DNA of 64,000 nt from Pseudomonas sediminis (GCF_002741105.1 NZ_NIQU01000001.1:682001-746000), one strand, 5' to 3'; positions 49,031-57,735 are shown, counted from the stretch's first letter. Notes: a model not told the origin generated them from the sequence alone. Program-made: numbers and translations.

Positions 49031-49525
49031 ATGCAGATCGAACTGCTACCCACCACCGCCGAGCAATTACCGCTGATCCGCAATCTTTATCAGTTCTACT
49101 CCTACGACAGCTCGGACTGGGAGCAGGAGGACGTCGAGGTCGACGGTCGTTTCTACATCCATGAGGAGCACCTGCAGCGCTATTGGCAGGAGCCGGGTTG
49201 GAGCGCCAGCCTGATCCTGGCTGATGGGTTCATTGCCGGTTTTCTGCTGGTCGAGCGCAGCGAACTGCCCGCCATCGATGCACCGGAATTCGCCGATCTG
49301 TTCATCCTCAAGCGCTACCGCCGACTGGGTATCGGCCGTGCACTAGTGCAACAGGCGATGGGCGACGGCAGCACCTGGTTGTTGCGCTTCTACCGCCAGG
49401 ACGAGGTGGCCCTGGCTTTCTGGCAACAGTTGATGAGCGAGTTGCCAAGACCGCCGAGAGCGGTCTGGACGAAAGATGAGGCAGAGGGGCTGCTGACTTA
49501 TCTGATCAACCCGCCCGTGCATTGA
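49031..49525 (+). CDS. GNAT family N-acetyltransferase
   Basis: A 164-aa acetyltransferase of the GCN5 family. The acetyl-CoA motif is present (RYRRLGIGRALVQQAM), preceded by beta strands (DLFILKRY). It begins MQIELLPTTAEQLPLIRNLYQFYSYD. Divergent from radA across a 97-bp gap. The substrate is unknown. Confidence 0.85.
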   Translation: MQIELLPTTAEQLPLIRNLYQFYSYDSSDWEQEDVEVDGRFYIHEEHLQRYWQEPGWSASLILADGFIAGFLLVERSELPAIDAPEFADLFILKRYRRLGIGRALVQQAMGDGSTWLLRFYRQDEVALAFWQQLMSELPRPPRAVWTKDEAEGLLTYLINPPVH

Positions 49526-49537
49526 AAGAGTTTGGCC

Positions 49538-49598
49538 GTAGGAGCCCGCTTGCGGGCGATCAACCGTTCACAAATATCGCTGGCAAGCCGGCGCCTAC
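49538..49598. repeat. Inverted-repeat unit between GNAT and YdcH genes
   Basis: GTAGGAGCCCGCTTGCGGGCGAT faces CTGGCAAGCCGGCGCCTAC, an imperfect palindrome of the GTAGGAGC family. It sits between two convergent stop codons. Confidence 0.6.
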
Positions 49599-49600
49599 AC

Positions 49601-49879
49601 TCAACCCTTGCAACCGTTGCCACAGCCACAGCACTGCCCGGAGGCACGCTTGAGCTGACGAGCAAGTTCGTCCTTGAGCGCAACACGGTTGAGTTTCAGC
49701 GCGCTGAGGGTGACGTCATCGAGCAACTCGATACCGTCTTCTATCCGGCAGATGCGCTTGTCCAGCGCTTCGTACTCTTCGGCCTGGCGAGAGAACTGTT
49801 CGTCGCTCTGGCGCAGGCGCTGCAGTTCGTTGCGCAGTTCGGGGAAGTCATGAACCAACGGATGGTGGTCGACGTGCAT
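49601..49879 (-). CDS. YdcH-like protein (DUF465) with Cys-rich tail
   Basis: A 92-aa helical protein of the YdcH/DUF465 family: EEYEALDKRICRIEDG and VALKDELARQL. Unlike the paralogue at 49948 it ends in a Cys-rich tail (GQCCGCGNGCKG) that could bind a metal or form disulfides. The ATG at 49879 has an AGAGG site. Function unknown. The two paralogues lie 68 bp apart in the same direction. Confidence 0.8.
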   Translation of the reverse strand: MHVDHHPLVHDFPELRNELQRLRQSDEQFSRQAEEYEALDKRICRIEDGIELLDDVTLSALKLNRVALKDELARQLKRASGQCCGCGNGCKG

Positions 49880-49947
49880 GATGAAGCCTCTGACAAGAAA
49901 GATGGCTCCAGCCTAGCGCTGCACGTCGACCGTTCATTTGATCCGGA

Positions 49948-50196
49948 TCAAGCACTGCCCGCCTTACGCAGCAGATCGGCAATCTCGTCCTTCAGGCCCA
50001 CACGCTGCAGCTTTAGCCCCTGCAATGTCAGGTCGTCGGCAGCCTCACGGCCGTCCTCTATTTCGTAGATGCGCTTGTCCAGTGCCTCGTACTCTCCAGC
50101 CAGGCGAGGGAAGTGTGGGTCACTTTGCATCAGCTTGCGCATGGTATCGCCTTGCTGAGGGAATTCGCGGGTCAACGGGTGATGTTCAAGCGGCAT
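49948..50196 (-). CDS. YdcH-like protein (DUF465)
   Basis: An 82-aa coiled-coil-like protein, MPLEHHPLTREFPQQ to LRKAGSA, with AGEYEALDKRIYEIEDG and VGLKDEIADLL motifs. GGGAGG lies 6 nt before the ATG at 50196, so the longer upstream frame is rejected. It is a paralogue of the next gene downstream and lacks its Cys tail. Confidence 0.85.
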   Translation of the reverse strand: MPLEHHPLTREFPQQGDTMRKLMQSDPHFPRLAGEYEALDKRIYEIEDGREAADDLTLQGLKLQRVGLKDEIADLLRKAGSA

Positions 50197-50392
50197 GGCG
50201 GACCTCCCCAAAGAGTGTCCCTTTAGCCTAGTCGAAGCTGGGCCGCGTGCCGCCAATGAGCGATCAGGAAGCCAGCCGTCAGTCGACGAGCACTACCTGT
50301 GCCCGCACTTCGAAATGAAATGTTGCAGCTTTTCTGCTTTTCCTACCGCTCTTGCGCTAAATTCATCGGCCCTTGGCTACTTATCCCCCTAC

Positions 50393-51418
50393 ATGACACT
50401 CCTGATAGCGTTCGCTGTCCTCTCCATTCTGGTTTCGTTCATCTGCTCCATCCTCGAAGCCGCCCTGCTCTCCCTCACGCCCAGTTACATCGCTCAGCAG
50501 AAGGTCGAAAAACCTCAGCTGTACGAAAGGCTGAAAGAGCTCAAAGACAAGATCGACCAGCCGCTGGCGGCCATCCTGACTCTCAATACCGTGGCGCACA
50601 CCGTTGGTGCGACTGGTGTCGGTGCGCAGGTGGCAATCGTCTTCGGCGACGGTTACCTGGGTATCGCCTCGGCGGTCATGACCCTGCTGATTCTGGTGCT
50701 CTCGGAGATTCTGCCGAAGACCATCGGCGCCCGTTACTGGCGCGCCCTGGCCCCCTTCCTGCCGAGCCTGCTGCGGGCGATGATCCTGCTGCTCAAGCCG
50801 TTCATCGTGCTATCTGACCTGATCATGCGCCTGTTTGGCGGCAAGGAGCCGGAGCACGACATTCGCCAGGAAATCAAAGCGCTGACCCTGCTCGGCCGCG
50901 AGGTGGGTAAGCTCGACGAAGACGAGCATCGAGTGATCAGCAACATCCTCGACCTGCACGAGATTCGCCTGCGCGACATCATGACGCCGCGCATCGTCTG
51001 CGAGTCGGCCGCACCGGATGAATCGATCGCCGCGTTCAAAACCCGTGCCCGCGAGAGCCAGTTCTCCCGCTACCCGGTGATCGGCGAGGACGAGTCGCCG
51101 CTGGGCGTGGTGTTCCGTTATGACGCCCTGGCCGCCGAGAACGACGCCGAACCGATCACCCAGATCATGAAGCCGCTCAAGGTCGTGCCGGAAAGCATGA
51201 ACGTGGAAAACCTGATGACCCTGCTGATGCAGGAGCGCCAGCACATGTGCCTGGTGTACGACGAATTCGGTAGCTGGCGCGGCCTGGTGACGCTGGAAGA
51301 CATCATGGAAACCATCATCGGCAAGCCGATCCTCGACGAGACCGACGACATCCCCAACATGCGCCGCTTTGCCAAGCGCCGCTGGGAGCACCGACTCAAG
51401 GCGATCCGCGAAGACTGA
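50393..51418 (+). CDS. CNNM-type membrane protein with CBS domains (CorC/HlyC family)
   Basis: A 341-aa protein with three or four N-terminal transmembrane helices (MTLLIAFAVLSILVSFICSI, VAHTVGATGVGAQVAIVFGDG, LILVLSEILPKTIGARYW), the CNNM domain, then a pair of CBS domains (RDIMTPRIVCESAAPDE, VYDEFGSWRGLVTLEDIMETIIG). Related proteins act in magnesium or cobalt efflux. The ATG at 50393 is chosen because the protein then begins at the first membrane helix. Its stop abuts the stop of fpr on the other strand with no gap. Confidence 0.85.
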   Translation: MTLLIAFAVLSILVSFICSILEAALLSLTPSYIAQQKVEKPQLYERLKELKDKIDQPLAAILTLNTVAHTVGATGVGAQVAIVFGDGYLGIASAVMTLLILVLSEILPKTIGARYWRALAPFLPSLLRAMILLLKPFIVLSDLIMRLFGGKEPEHDIRQEIKALTLLGREVGKLDEDEHRVISNILDLHEIRLRDIMTPRIVCESAAPDESIAAFKTRARESQFSRYPVIGEDESPLGVVFRYDALAAENDAEPITQIMKPLKVVPESMNVENLMTLLMQERQHMCLVYDEFGSWRGLVTLEDIMETIIGKPILDETDDIPNMRRFAKRRWEHRLKAIRED

Positions 51419-52195
51419 TCACCAGTAGTTTTCGACTGCCACCTGACCCGGGCGCCGGGTCAGGCTCAGGTTCAGACCGCGCGCCTTCAGGCGTTGGCGA
51501 ATGTCGTCGATCATCTGTGGGTTGCCGCAGATCATCACTCGCGAATGCTCAGGCGTCAGCTCAAGCCCGGCGGCCCGCTCCAGCTCGCCACTGTCGAGCA
51601 AATCGGTGATGCGCGCGCTCAGGCAATCCGGCGCCTGCTCACGGGTGACCACCGGCAGGTAGGTGAGCTTGTCGGCGAACTCGGCGAGGTGCTCCAGCTC
51701 GGCAAGCCCCCGGATCAGCGGCTGGTAAGCCAGCTCGGCAGAGGTTCTTGCGCTGTACACCAGCACGATGCGCTCGAAGCGCTGCCACACCTCGAAGTCC
51801 TGCAGGATCGACAGGAACGGCGCGATGCCGGTGCCGCTGCCGAGCAACCAGAGTTCGCGGCCGTCGACGAAACGATCCAGGGTCAGGTAGCCGGTAGCCA
51901 TCTTCTCCACCAGCAAGCTGTCGCCAACACGCAGCCGACTCAACTCGCTGGTGAACTCGCCATCCGGCACCACGATGGAGAAGAACTCGAGAAACTCGTC
52001 ATGTGGCGCCGAAACCAGCGAATAGGGCCGCCAGACCACCGAACCGTCTGCCTTTTCCACCCCCAGACGCACGAACTGCCCGGCGCGAAAACGAAAACCG
52101 GCATCACGGGTGGTACGCAAGGTGAACAGGCTTGCTGTCAGTGTCTGTACGTCGAGCAGGCTCTCGCGCGTGAACTTGTCATCGCTGATGGTCAT
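51419..52195 (-). CDS. fpr: Ferredoxin--NADP reductase
   Basis: A flavoprotein of 258 aa that moves electrons between NADPH and ferredoxin. The FAD motif RPYSLVSAPHDEF, the NADP motif GTGIAPFLSIL, and the C-terminal VENYW, as in bacterial subclass FprA-type enzymes, are present. AGGAG lies 6 nt upstream of the ATG at 52195. It follows the SHMT-like operon by 76 nt on the same strand, but that spacing makes an independent promoter plausible. Confidence 0.92.
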   Translation of the reverse strand: MTISDDKFTRESLLDVQTLTASLFTLRTTRDAGFRFRAGQFVRLGVEKADGSVVWRPYSLVSAPHDEFLEFFSIVVPDGEFTSELSRLRVGDSLLVEKMATGYLTLDRFVDGRELWLLGSGTGIAPFLSILQDFEVWQRFERIVLVYSARTSAELAYQPLIRGLAELEHLAEFADKLTYLPVVTREQAPDCLSARITDLLDSGELERAAGLELTPEHSRVMICGNPQMIDDIRQRLKARGLNLSLTRRPGQVAVENYW

Positions 52196-52271
52196 GTGCA
52201 GCTCCTGAGCGAATGATGCCGGCAGTGTCGCGCAAAAGCCGTGAGACAAAAACCGGCAGATCGCAGGGGCA

Positions 52272-53450
52272 TCAGACCACGGTCATGCGTCCATCCGGCT
52301 CACGACGCAGGGCAGCGGCCAGCCAGCGGGCGATGTTATCCACTTGCTCGTCCTGGCCTTGGGCAGCGATGAACTGGGTACCAACACGCAGGGCATAGCC
52401 GCCAGGCGTGGTCGGGTCGTTGCAGGTGCCGACCAGAATGCCCTCCTGCTCCAGCGCCTTGATCGTGGCAGGTGCATCCCTCACCGCGCTCATCGGCACC
52501 AGCACCTGATGGGTGAAAACCTCGCCCGGGTTCGGCGCAATCACCGCCACGTTCAGCTCACGCAACACCTTGGCGAAGGTCTGGCTGGCCGCGCAGACGC
52601 GCCGTGCATAGGCGCCGCCATCGGCTTCGGCCTGCTGCAAGGTGACCAGAAAGGACGGCAACTTGCCAGCGTCGTAGTTGGCCAACAATGCGCGGTCGAT
52701 GAAACGCGCCAGACGCTCACCGTCCTCTGCCTTGCGCCCGGCAATCAGGCTGTGCGGACGCCCTGGCAGAGTCTTGTAGGTGGAGCTGGTGAGAATGTCG
52801 ACCCCCAGCGCCAGCGGATTGGGGAAGGTGCCTCCGGCGATCAGACCCGATACATGCGACGCATCGAAAATGGTCTTGGCGCCCACTTCGCGGGCAGCAG
52901 CTACCACCGGCTCGATGTCGTCGGGGGTGATGATCACCGAACGACCGAGCATCACCAGATTCGGCCGCAATGTGCGCACCTGCTCGGCTGCAGCCTGTGC
53001 GTCCAGACGGCAGGCGCGGCTGTCGAATGGCAGCTCGGCCACGCGTAGTCCGGCCAGTTCCGGCGTACCGCCACGGCGCTGGCTCAGGTGCCCGCCATGA
53101 GCCGCAGCAGGCGCCAGCAGCAGATCACCCGGCCGGCTGAAGGCGTGGAACACGGCCAGGTTGGCGATGGTGCAGCTGGGCAGCCGTGGCTCGGCCCAGG
53201 CGGCGCCGAACAGGCTGCAGATGCGCTCGCGCACGGCCACTTCGAGGCCAGAGACCAGATCGGTATCCGGCTGTTCCTTGGCGTAGCTCGGTCCCATCGC
53301 CGGGTAGGCGCTCAGCTCGGGCGCATAGGCCTGCTGCGACTCGGCGCTGGGCAGGTTGGCACCGGCGTAAAGCACCACGCGGCCATCACGCAGCGCCGCG
53401 CCGCGCGCAGCCGCCATCGCCAGCAATTGCTGCTCGTTGGGCATTTCCAT
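52272..53450 (-). CDS. SHMT-like PLP enzyme of unknown substrate
   Basis: A 392-aa fold-type I PLP enzyme related to SHMT. Equivalent to E. coli GlyA residues: His118 (AHGGHL), Asp196 and His199 (FDASHVSGL), Lys226 (STYKTL, Schiff base) and Arg355 (LRVGTQF, carboxylate). The Glu57 position appears to be Ala51, and the His before the PLP lysine is Tyr225, so THF-dependent chemistry is unlikely. The [12 protein letters not shown] stretch is replaced by PGRPHSLIAG. It is the last of five genes of an ABC importer operon (15 nt after the ATPase gene), so it probably acts on the imported compound. A THF-independent aldolase or decarboxylase is possible. Confidence 0.85.
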   Translation of the reverse strand: MEMPNEQQLLAMAAARGAALRDGRVVLYAGANLPSAESQQAYAPELSAYPAMGPSYAKEQPDTDLVSGLEVAVRERICSLFGAAWAEPRLPSCTIANLAVFHAFSRPGDLLLAPAAAHGGHLSQRRGGTPELAGLRVAELPFDSRACRLDAQAAAEQVRTLRPNLVMLGRSVIITPDDIEPVVAAAREVGAKTIFDASHVSGLIAGGTFPNPLALGVDILTSSTYKTLPGRPHSLIAGRKAEDGERLARFIDRALLANYDAGKLPSFLVTLQQAEADGGAYARRVCAASQTFAKVLRELNVAVIAPNPGEVFTHQVLVPMSAVRDAPATIKALEQEGILVGTCNDPTTPGGYALRVGTQFIAAQGQDEQVDNIARWLAAALRREPDGRMTVV

Positions 53451-53465
53451 GATTTTCGTCCGGCG

Positions 53466-54200
53466 TTAGTGAGAGAGAATTTTCGACAGGAACTGCTGGG
53501 CGCGATCAGAGCGGGCGTTGATGTCGCCGAAGAACTCTTCCTTCGGGCAGTCCTCGACGATCTGCCCGGCGTCCATGAAGATCACCCGGTCGGCGACCTT
53601 GCGCGCGAAGCCCATCTCGTGGGTCACGCACATCATGGTCATGCCCTCGTGGGCGAGCTGCACCATCACGTCGAGCACCTCGTTGACCATCTCCGGGTCG
53701 AGCGCCGAAGTCGGCTCGTCGAACAGCATCACCACCGGATCCATGGCCAGCGCACGGGCGATGGCGACGCGCTGTTGCTGGCCACCCGAGAGCTGGCCGG
53801 GATGCTTGTGCGCGTGCTCCTTGAGGCCGACACGCTCGAGCAGTTGCAGGCCTTTCTTCTCGGCCTCGGCCTTGCTGCGACCGAGCACCTTGATCTGCGC
53901 CAGCATCAGGTTCTCCATGATGGACAGGTGCGGAAACAGCTCGAAGTGCTGGAACACCATGCCGACGCGCGAACGCAGCTTGGGCAGATTGGTGTCCTTG
54001 GCCGTGACGCTGATGCCATCGACGGTGATTTCACCGCTGTCGATGGGCTCCAGCGCGTTGACCGTCTTGATCAAGGTGGACTTTCCGGAACCGGAAGGCC
54101 CGCACACCACTACCACCTCGCCCTTGGCAACGGTGGTCGAGCAGTGCGTCAGCACCTGAAACGATCCGTAGGATTTGCAGACATCGCTGATCGTAATCAT
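53466..54200 (-). CDS. Polar amino acid ABC transporter, ATPase (GltL-like)
   Basis: A 244-aa ATPase of the PAAT family. Walker [11 protein letters not shown] loop [10 protein letters not shown], signature LSGGQQQR, Walker [14 protein letters not shown], and switch His in VTHEMGFA. Spacing to the permease gene is 12 nt. It works with the two permeases and the binding protein as a glutamate/aspartate-type importer, but the substrate is not settled. Confidence 0.92.
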   Translation of the reverse strand: MITISDVCKSYGSFQVLTHCSTTVAKGEVVVVCGPSGSGKSTLIKTVNALEPIDSGEITVDGISVTAKDTNLPKLRSRVGMVFQHFELFPHLSIMENLMLAQIKVLGRSKAEAEKKGLQLLERVGLKEHAHKHPGQLSGGQQQRVAIARALAMDPVVMLFDEPTSALDPEMVNEVLDVMVQLAHEGMTMMCVTHEMGFARKVADRVIFMDAGQIVEDCPKEEFFGDINARSDRAQQFLSKILSH

Positions 54201-54212
54201 GACGAAGGGCCC

Positions 54213-54905
54213 TTAACGAATGATGGCGACGCGCTTTTGCAGGCGGCGTACGGCATAGGAGGCGAGCAGGGAGATCACGAAGTAGACGAGCGCAGCGAAG
54301 ACGTACATCTCCAGCAGGCGACCGTCACGCTGGGCGATCTTCGCCGCGGCGCCGAGGAAGTCGGTGATCGAGAGGATGTAGACCAGCGAGGTGTCCTGGA
54401 ACAAGACGATGGTCTGCGTGAGCATCAGCGGCAGCATGTTACGCAGTGCTTGTGGCAAGACCACGTAGAACAGGCTCTGGCGATTGGTCAGGCCCAGCGC
54501 CATCGACGCCTGGGTCTGGCCCTTGGGCAGCGACTGAATACCGGAGCGGATGATCTCGCAGAAGTAGCAGGCCTCGAACAGGGTGAAGGTGATCACCGAC
54601 GACCAGAACGGGTCGATGCGTACCGGGCGCGGCGCGCCGGTGATCCACTGCACCACGAAGGGCACCATGAAGTAGAACCAGAAGATCACCAGCACCAGCG
54701 GCAGCGAACGCAGCAGGTTGACGTAGCCACCGGCGAACATCGACAGCGCGCGGTAACGCGACAGACGCATGATCGCTAACAGCGAGCCGAAGAAGATGCC
54801 GCCAATGGTGGCGAACAGCGTGAGCGTCAGGGTGAAGCTCATGCCGGTGTAGAACAGATAGGGGAGCGAGTCGACCACCACTCCCAGGTCGAAACTGCCA
54901 AACAT
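54213..54905 (-). CDS. Polar amino acid ABC transporter, permease (GltK-like)
   Basis: A 230-aa inner-membrane permease with about five helices. The EAA-type loop lies in EIIRSGIQSLPKGQTQASMALGL and VVLPQALRNMLPLML. The ATG at 54905 has GGAG 8 nt upstream and gives MFGSFDLG; longer upstream frames run through the previous gene. It lies 2 nt from the first permease, so it is co-translated. Confidence 0.92.
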   Translation of the reverse strand: MFGSFDLGVVVDSLPYLFYTGMSFTLTLTLFATIGGIFFGSLLAIMRLSRYRALSMFAGGYVNLLRSLPLVLVIFWFYFMVPFVVQWITGAPRPVRIDPFWSSVITFTLFEACYFCEIIRSGIQSLPKGQTQASMALGLTNRQSLFYVVLPQALRNMLPLMLTQTIVLFQDTSLVYILSITDFLGAAAKIAQRDGRLLEMYVFAALVYFVISLLASYAVRRLQKRVAIIR

Positions 54906-54907
54906 GT

Positions 54908-55645
54908 TCAGCTCTCCTTCCGCAGGCCGTAGCCCGGCACAGCGGCCTTGCGCTCGACGGCACGCATGGCGAAGACGATGATCAGGTTGAGCACCAGATA
55001 CAGGGTGGTTGCCGCAGTGAACGCCTCGAACGTCTGGAAGCTGTTTTCCTGCATCGCACGGGCGCTGCCGGTCAGCTCCATCAGGCCAATGGCCAGGGCG
55101 ACGGAGGTGTTCTTGGTGCAACTGAGAAATTCGGAGGTGATGGCCGGCACGACGATGCGATAGGCCATTGGCAACAGCACATAACGGTAGGTCTGCACCA
55201 GCGTCAGGCCCATGGCCAGCCCGGCCATGCGTTGCCCACGGGACAGACTCTCGAGCCCGGCACGCACCACTTCGGCCATTCGCGCGGCGTGGTAGCAGCC
55301 CAGGCAGATCACCGCCGTGTAGAACGCGGCGTTGGGCAGTTGCTTGAACCAGCGCCCCAGGTCGGTGGGCAGCAGCTCCGGCAGCACGAAGTACCAGAGG
55401 AACATCTGTACCAGCAGCGGAATGTTACGAAACAGCTCGACGAATCCGGTGCCCAGCGCGCGCATCCAGGCCAGCGGCGAGGTCCGTGCCACGCCGACCA
55501 GTGAGCCAAGCACCAGGGCGATGGTGAAAGCGCCGATGGCCGTGGCGACCGTCCAGCAGGCGCCCCAGATAAGCGTCATCAGGTAGGTATTGGTGCCATC
55601 GAGCGAAGGCTCGAAGAAGATCCACCAGTTCCAGTTGTAGCTCAT
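54908..55645 (-). CDS. Polar amino acid ABC transporter, permease (GltJ-like)
   Basis: A 245-aa permease. It begins MSYNWNWWIFFEPSLDGTNTYL, typical of GltJ-type permeases. The EAA loop (EVVRAGLESLSRGQRMAGLAMGLT) is followed by YRYVLLPMAYRIVVPAI. It heterodimerises with the product of 54213. The ATG at 55645 is directly in frame; the gap to the binding-protein gene is 69 nt. Confidence 0.92.
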   Translation of the reverse strand: MSYNWNWWIFFEPSLDGTNTYLMTLIWGACWTVATAIGAFTIALVLGSLVGVARTSPLAWMRALGTGFVELFRNIPLLVQMFLWYFVLPELLPTDLGRWFKQLPNAAFYTAVICLGCYHAARMAEVVRAGLESLSRGQRMAGLAMGLTLVQTYRYVLLPMAYRIVVPAITSEFLSCTKNTSVALAIGLMELTGSARAMQENSFQTFEAFTAATTLYLVLNLIIVFAMRAVERKAAVPGYGLRKES

Positions 55646-55714
55646 GGCCTAGCCCATCCAGTGCATGTCATGGCCCGGCCAGCGCGAATGCCGGCCGGGT
55701 TCGGCGACGCTCGA

Positions 55715-56614
55715 TCAGCGATACAGCTCTGGGTTCGGATCGTCGGTGGGCTCGGCAATGACCTTCTTCAGCTGGCCGGACATCGGGAAGTTCATGTTGA
55801 TGCCACGCGGCGGAATCGCCTGAACGAACCACTTGTCGTAGATGGCGTTGATTTCACCGCTGGCGTACAGCTCGTCGAGGGTGGCGTTGACCAGTTCCTT
55901 GAAGTCATCGTCACCACGGCGCAGCATGATGCCGTATGGCTCGACCGACAGCGGCTCAGCGGACATGACGAAGTCTCCGGGGTTCTTCGAGGTCGCGGCG
56001 GCGCCAGCAATGGACACATCGTCGAAGATCAGCGCCACGGCGCGTTCGGTCTGCAGGGTGAGCATGCCTTCGGCCAGGTCCTTCACGCTCAACACGTTGA
56101 GGCCGAGGTTCTGCGCGGCATTGATCTCACTGATGACCTTGACGCTGGTAGTGCCGGCCAGGGTGACCACGGTCTTGCCCTGGGCATCGGCCATGGTTTC
56201 GATCGGAGCGCTCTTCTTGGAGAGGATGCGTACGCCAGCAACGAAATAGGTGTTGGAGAAACTCACCTGACGCTGGCGCTCGGCATTATTGGTGGTGGTG
56301 CCGCACTCCATGTCGATGGTGCCGTTGGCCAGCAACGGCATGCGGGTGGCGCCGGTCACGGGCAGGTAGCTGACCTTCAGCTCCGGCTCGTCGAGTTTGA
56401 GCTTGATCGCATCGACGACCTTCGCGCACAGGTCCATGGCATAGCCGATGGGGCGCTGCTGATCGTCGTAGTAGGAAAAGGGCACAGCCCCATCACGGTG
56501 GCCGACGCTGATCTCTCCCAGCTCGGCAATCTTAGCCAGTGTGCCTTCCTGTGCCGACACTCCCGCTGCTGCGAACATCAGCATCATCGACGAAGCCGCA
56601 AAAATCTTCTTCAT
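55715..56614 (-). CDS. Periplasmic binding protein, glutamate/aspartate-type (GltI-like)
   Basis: A 299-aa solute-binding protein with signal peptide (MKKIFAASSMMLMFAAAGVSAQ, cleavage after SAQ or nearby). Landmarks of the GltI group: GHRDGAVPFSYYDDQQRPIGYAMD, TIDMECGTTTNNAERQRQV, and GEINAIYDKWFVQAIPPRGI. It is the first gene of the operon, with AGGGGG before the ATG. It captures the substrate; similarity to glutamate/aspartate proteins is clear but specificity is inferred. Confidence 0.9.
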   Translation of the reverse strand: MKKIFAASSMMLMFAAAGVSAQEGTLAKIAELGEISVGHRDGAVPFSYYDDQQRPIGYAMDLCAKVVDAIKLKLDEPELKVSYLPVTGATRMPLLANGTIDMECGTTTNNAERQRQVSFSNTYFVAGVRILSKKSAPIETMADAQGKTVVTLAGTTSVKVISEINAAQNLGLNVLSVKDLAEGMLTLQTERAVALIFDDVSIAGAAATSKNPGDFVMSAEPLSVEPYGIMLRRGDDDFKELVNATLDELYASGEINAIYDKWFVQAIPPRGINMNFPMSGQLKKVIAEPTDDPNPELYR

Positions 56615-56702
56615 GGTTTGCCCCCTGTTTTGTTATCGCGCAACGGCTCCCTTTCATGTGGTGCCGGCGTGCCCTAGCAAGCATCGCCAGGCCACTCTGC
56701 GG

Positions 56703-56753
56703 GACGGTAAAGGGCACCGTCAACAAAAAAGAATAATAAATAATGAATTCATT
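56703..56753 (-). promoter_or_regulatory. Candidate control region upstream of the importer operon
   Basis: Two inverted repeats: GACGGT-N7-ACCGTC (56703-56721) and the perfect palindrome AATGAATTCATT (56742-56753), in an AT-rich stretch. TTGACG (minus strand, 56718-56723) overlaps the first. Either could be the GntR operator. No -10 of good quality was seen, so the promoter is not assigned. Confidence 0.35.
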
Positions 56754-56849
56754 TTAATTGCACGAAGATAGAGCAATTTTTCGCGCAGATGCTCGAATAT
56801 CGGGCGTAAAAAGCCCAGCAAGAGAGGGATTTATGCAGAAGGTGAGCGA

Positions 56850-57548
56850 CTATTCTTGATCGCTGACGAGCGCCGAGTCCTGCAACTCGTCGATGGAATG
56901 ACGCACCGTACGCGCGGTGTTCATCACGTGCTGACGCATGATCTTGCCGAGCCGACTGCCATCACGGGCAGCGACGGCCTGAAGGATCTTTTCGTGGTCG
57001 GTCACCGCCTCTTTCCAATCCCGCGGGGCCTGGCGCACGGTGTGACGGATGTTGCGAATGCGCAGTTCCAGGTTGCGGTACAGCGCCAGCAACGACGCAT
57101 TGTCGGCCGCCTCGAAAATGGCGAAGTGAATGGCTCGATTGAGCCGCGAATACTCCAACGAGCGTGACGCCCGATAGGCTTCGATCATGTCCTCGTGCAT
57201 CTGGCGGATGGCGTCGATCTGCGCGTCGCTGATCTTCTCGCAGGCCAGCTCGCCAGCCAGCGCCTCGATGCTGGCGATGATCGGGAACAGCTCCTGCAAC
57301 TCCTCATCGGTGATGGTGACCACGCGGGCCCCACGCTGCGGCAACAGTTCGATCATGCCTTCGGCCGCTAGCGCCTTGAGCGCTTCACGCAGCGGGGTGC
57401 GCGAGATATCGAAGCGTTCACACAGGGCTTTCTCGGGGATTTTCTGACCCGGCTCCAGCTCGCCGCTGACGATCAGCTCACGCAGATGGTCGACGATTTC
57501 ACTGTGCAACGTTCGGCGCCGGATGGGTCTTGCTTCGGAAACGCTCAA
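56850..57548 (-). CDS. GntR/FadR-family transcriptional regulator (FCD domain)
   Basis: A 232-aa regulator. The winged helix-turn-helix is at residues 10-75 (LHSEIVDHLRELIVSGELEPGQKIPEKALCERFDISRTPLREALKAL), then the FCD ligand domain (FPIIASIEALAGELACEKI, HFAIFEAADN, VTDHEKILQAV, with metal-binding His residues). It lies 235 nt upstream of the importer operon on the same strand and probably controls it. The start is TTG at 57548 with a weak purine-rich site; this start is uncertain, as no in-frame ATG lies near the domain. Confidence 0.85.
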   Translation of the reverse strand: MSVSEARPIRRRTLHSEIVDHLRELIVSGELEPGQKIPEKALCERFDISRTPLREALKALAAEGMIELLPQRGARVVTITDEELQELFPIIASIEALAGELACEKISDAQIDAIRQMHEDMIEAYRASRSLEYSRLNRAIHFAIFEAADNASLLALYRNLELRIRNIRHTVRQAPRDWKEAVTDHEKILQAVAARDGSRLGKIMRQHVMNTARTVRHSIDELQDSALVSDQE

Positions 57549-57735
57549 TCTTGTCTCTCGCTCATGCCTTACCAAGGCCTGCCGGCAGATCGCCCGCCAG
57601 ACCGCTGGGTGAGACTTAGCCACTGGCGCACACACTTGTCCAGCAGCACATGAGGCTGCCTTCAGGAATGTTGGGGTGCAGCGACGCCAGCGGCTATGAT
57701 GCGCCAGCTCCACACGCCTCCGGAAAACGCCTGCC

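Noticed and set aside
52272..53450. Annotating the SHMT-like gene as a second glyA
   Set aside because: The glutamate at position 57 and the His before the PLP lysine are missing, and similarity to GlyA outside the PLP core is low.
53088..54779. A 563-codon plus-strand frame across the importer ATPase and permease genes
   Set aside because: Spans several real minus-strand genes and has His/Arg/Gln-rich shadow composition.
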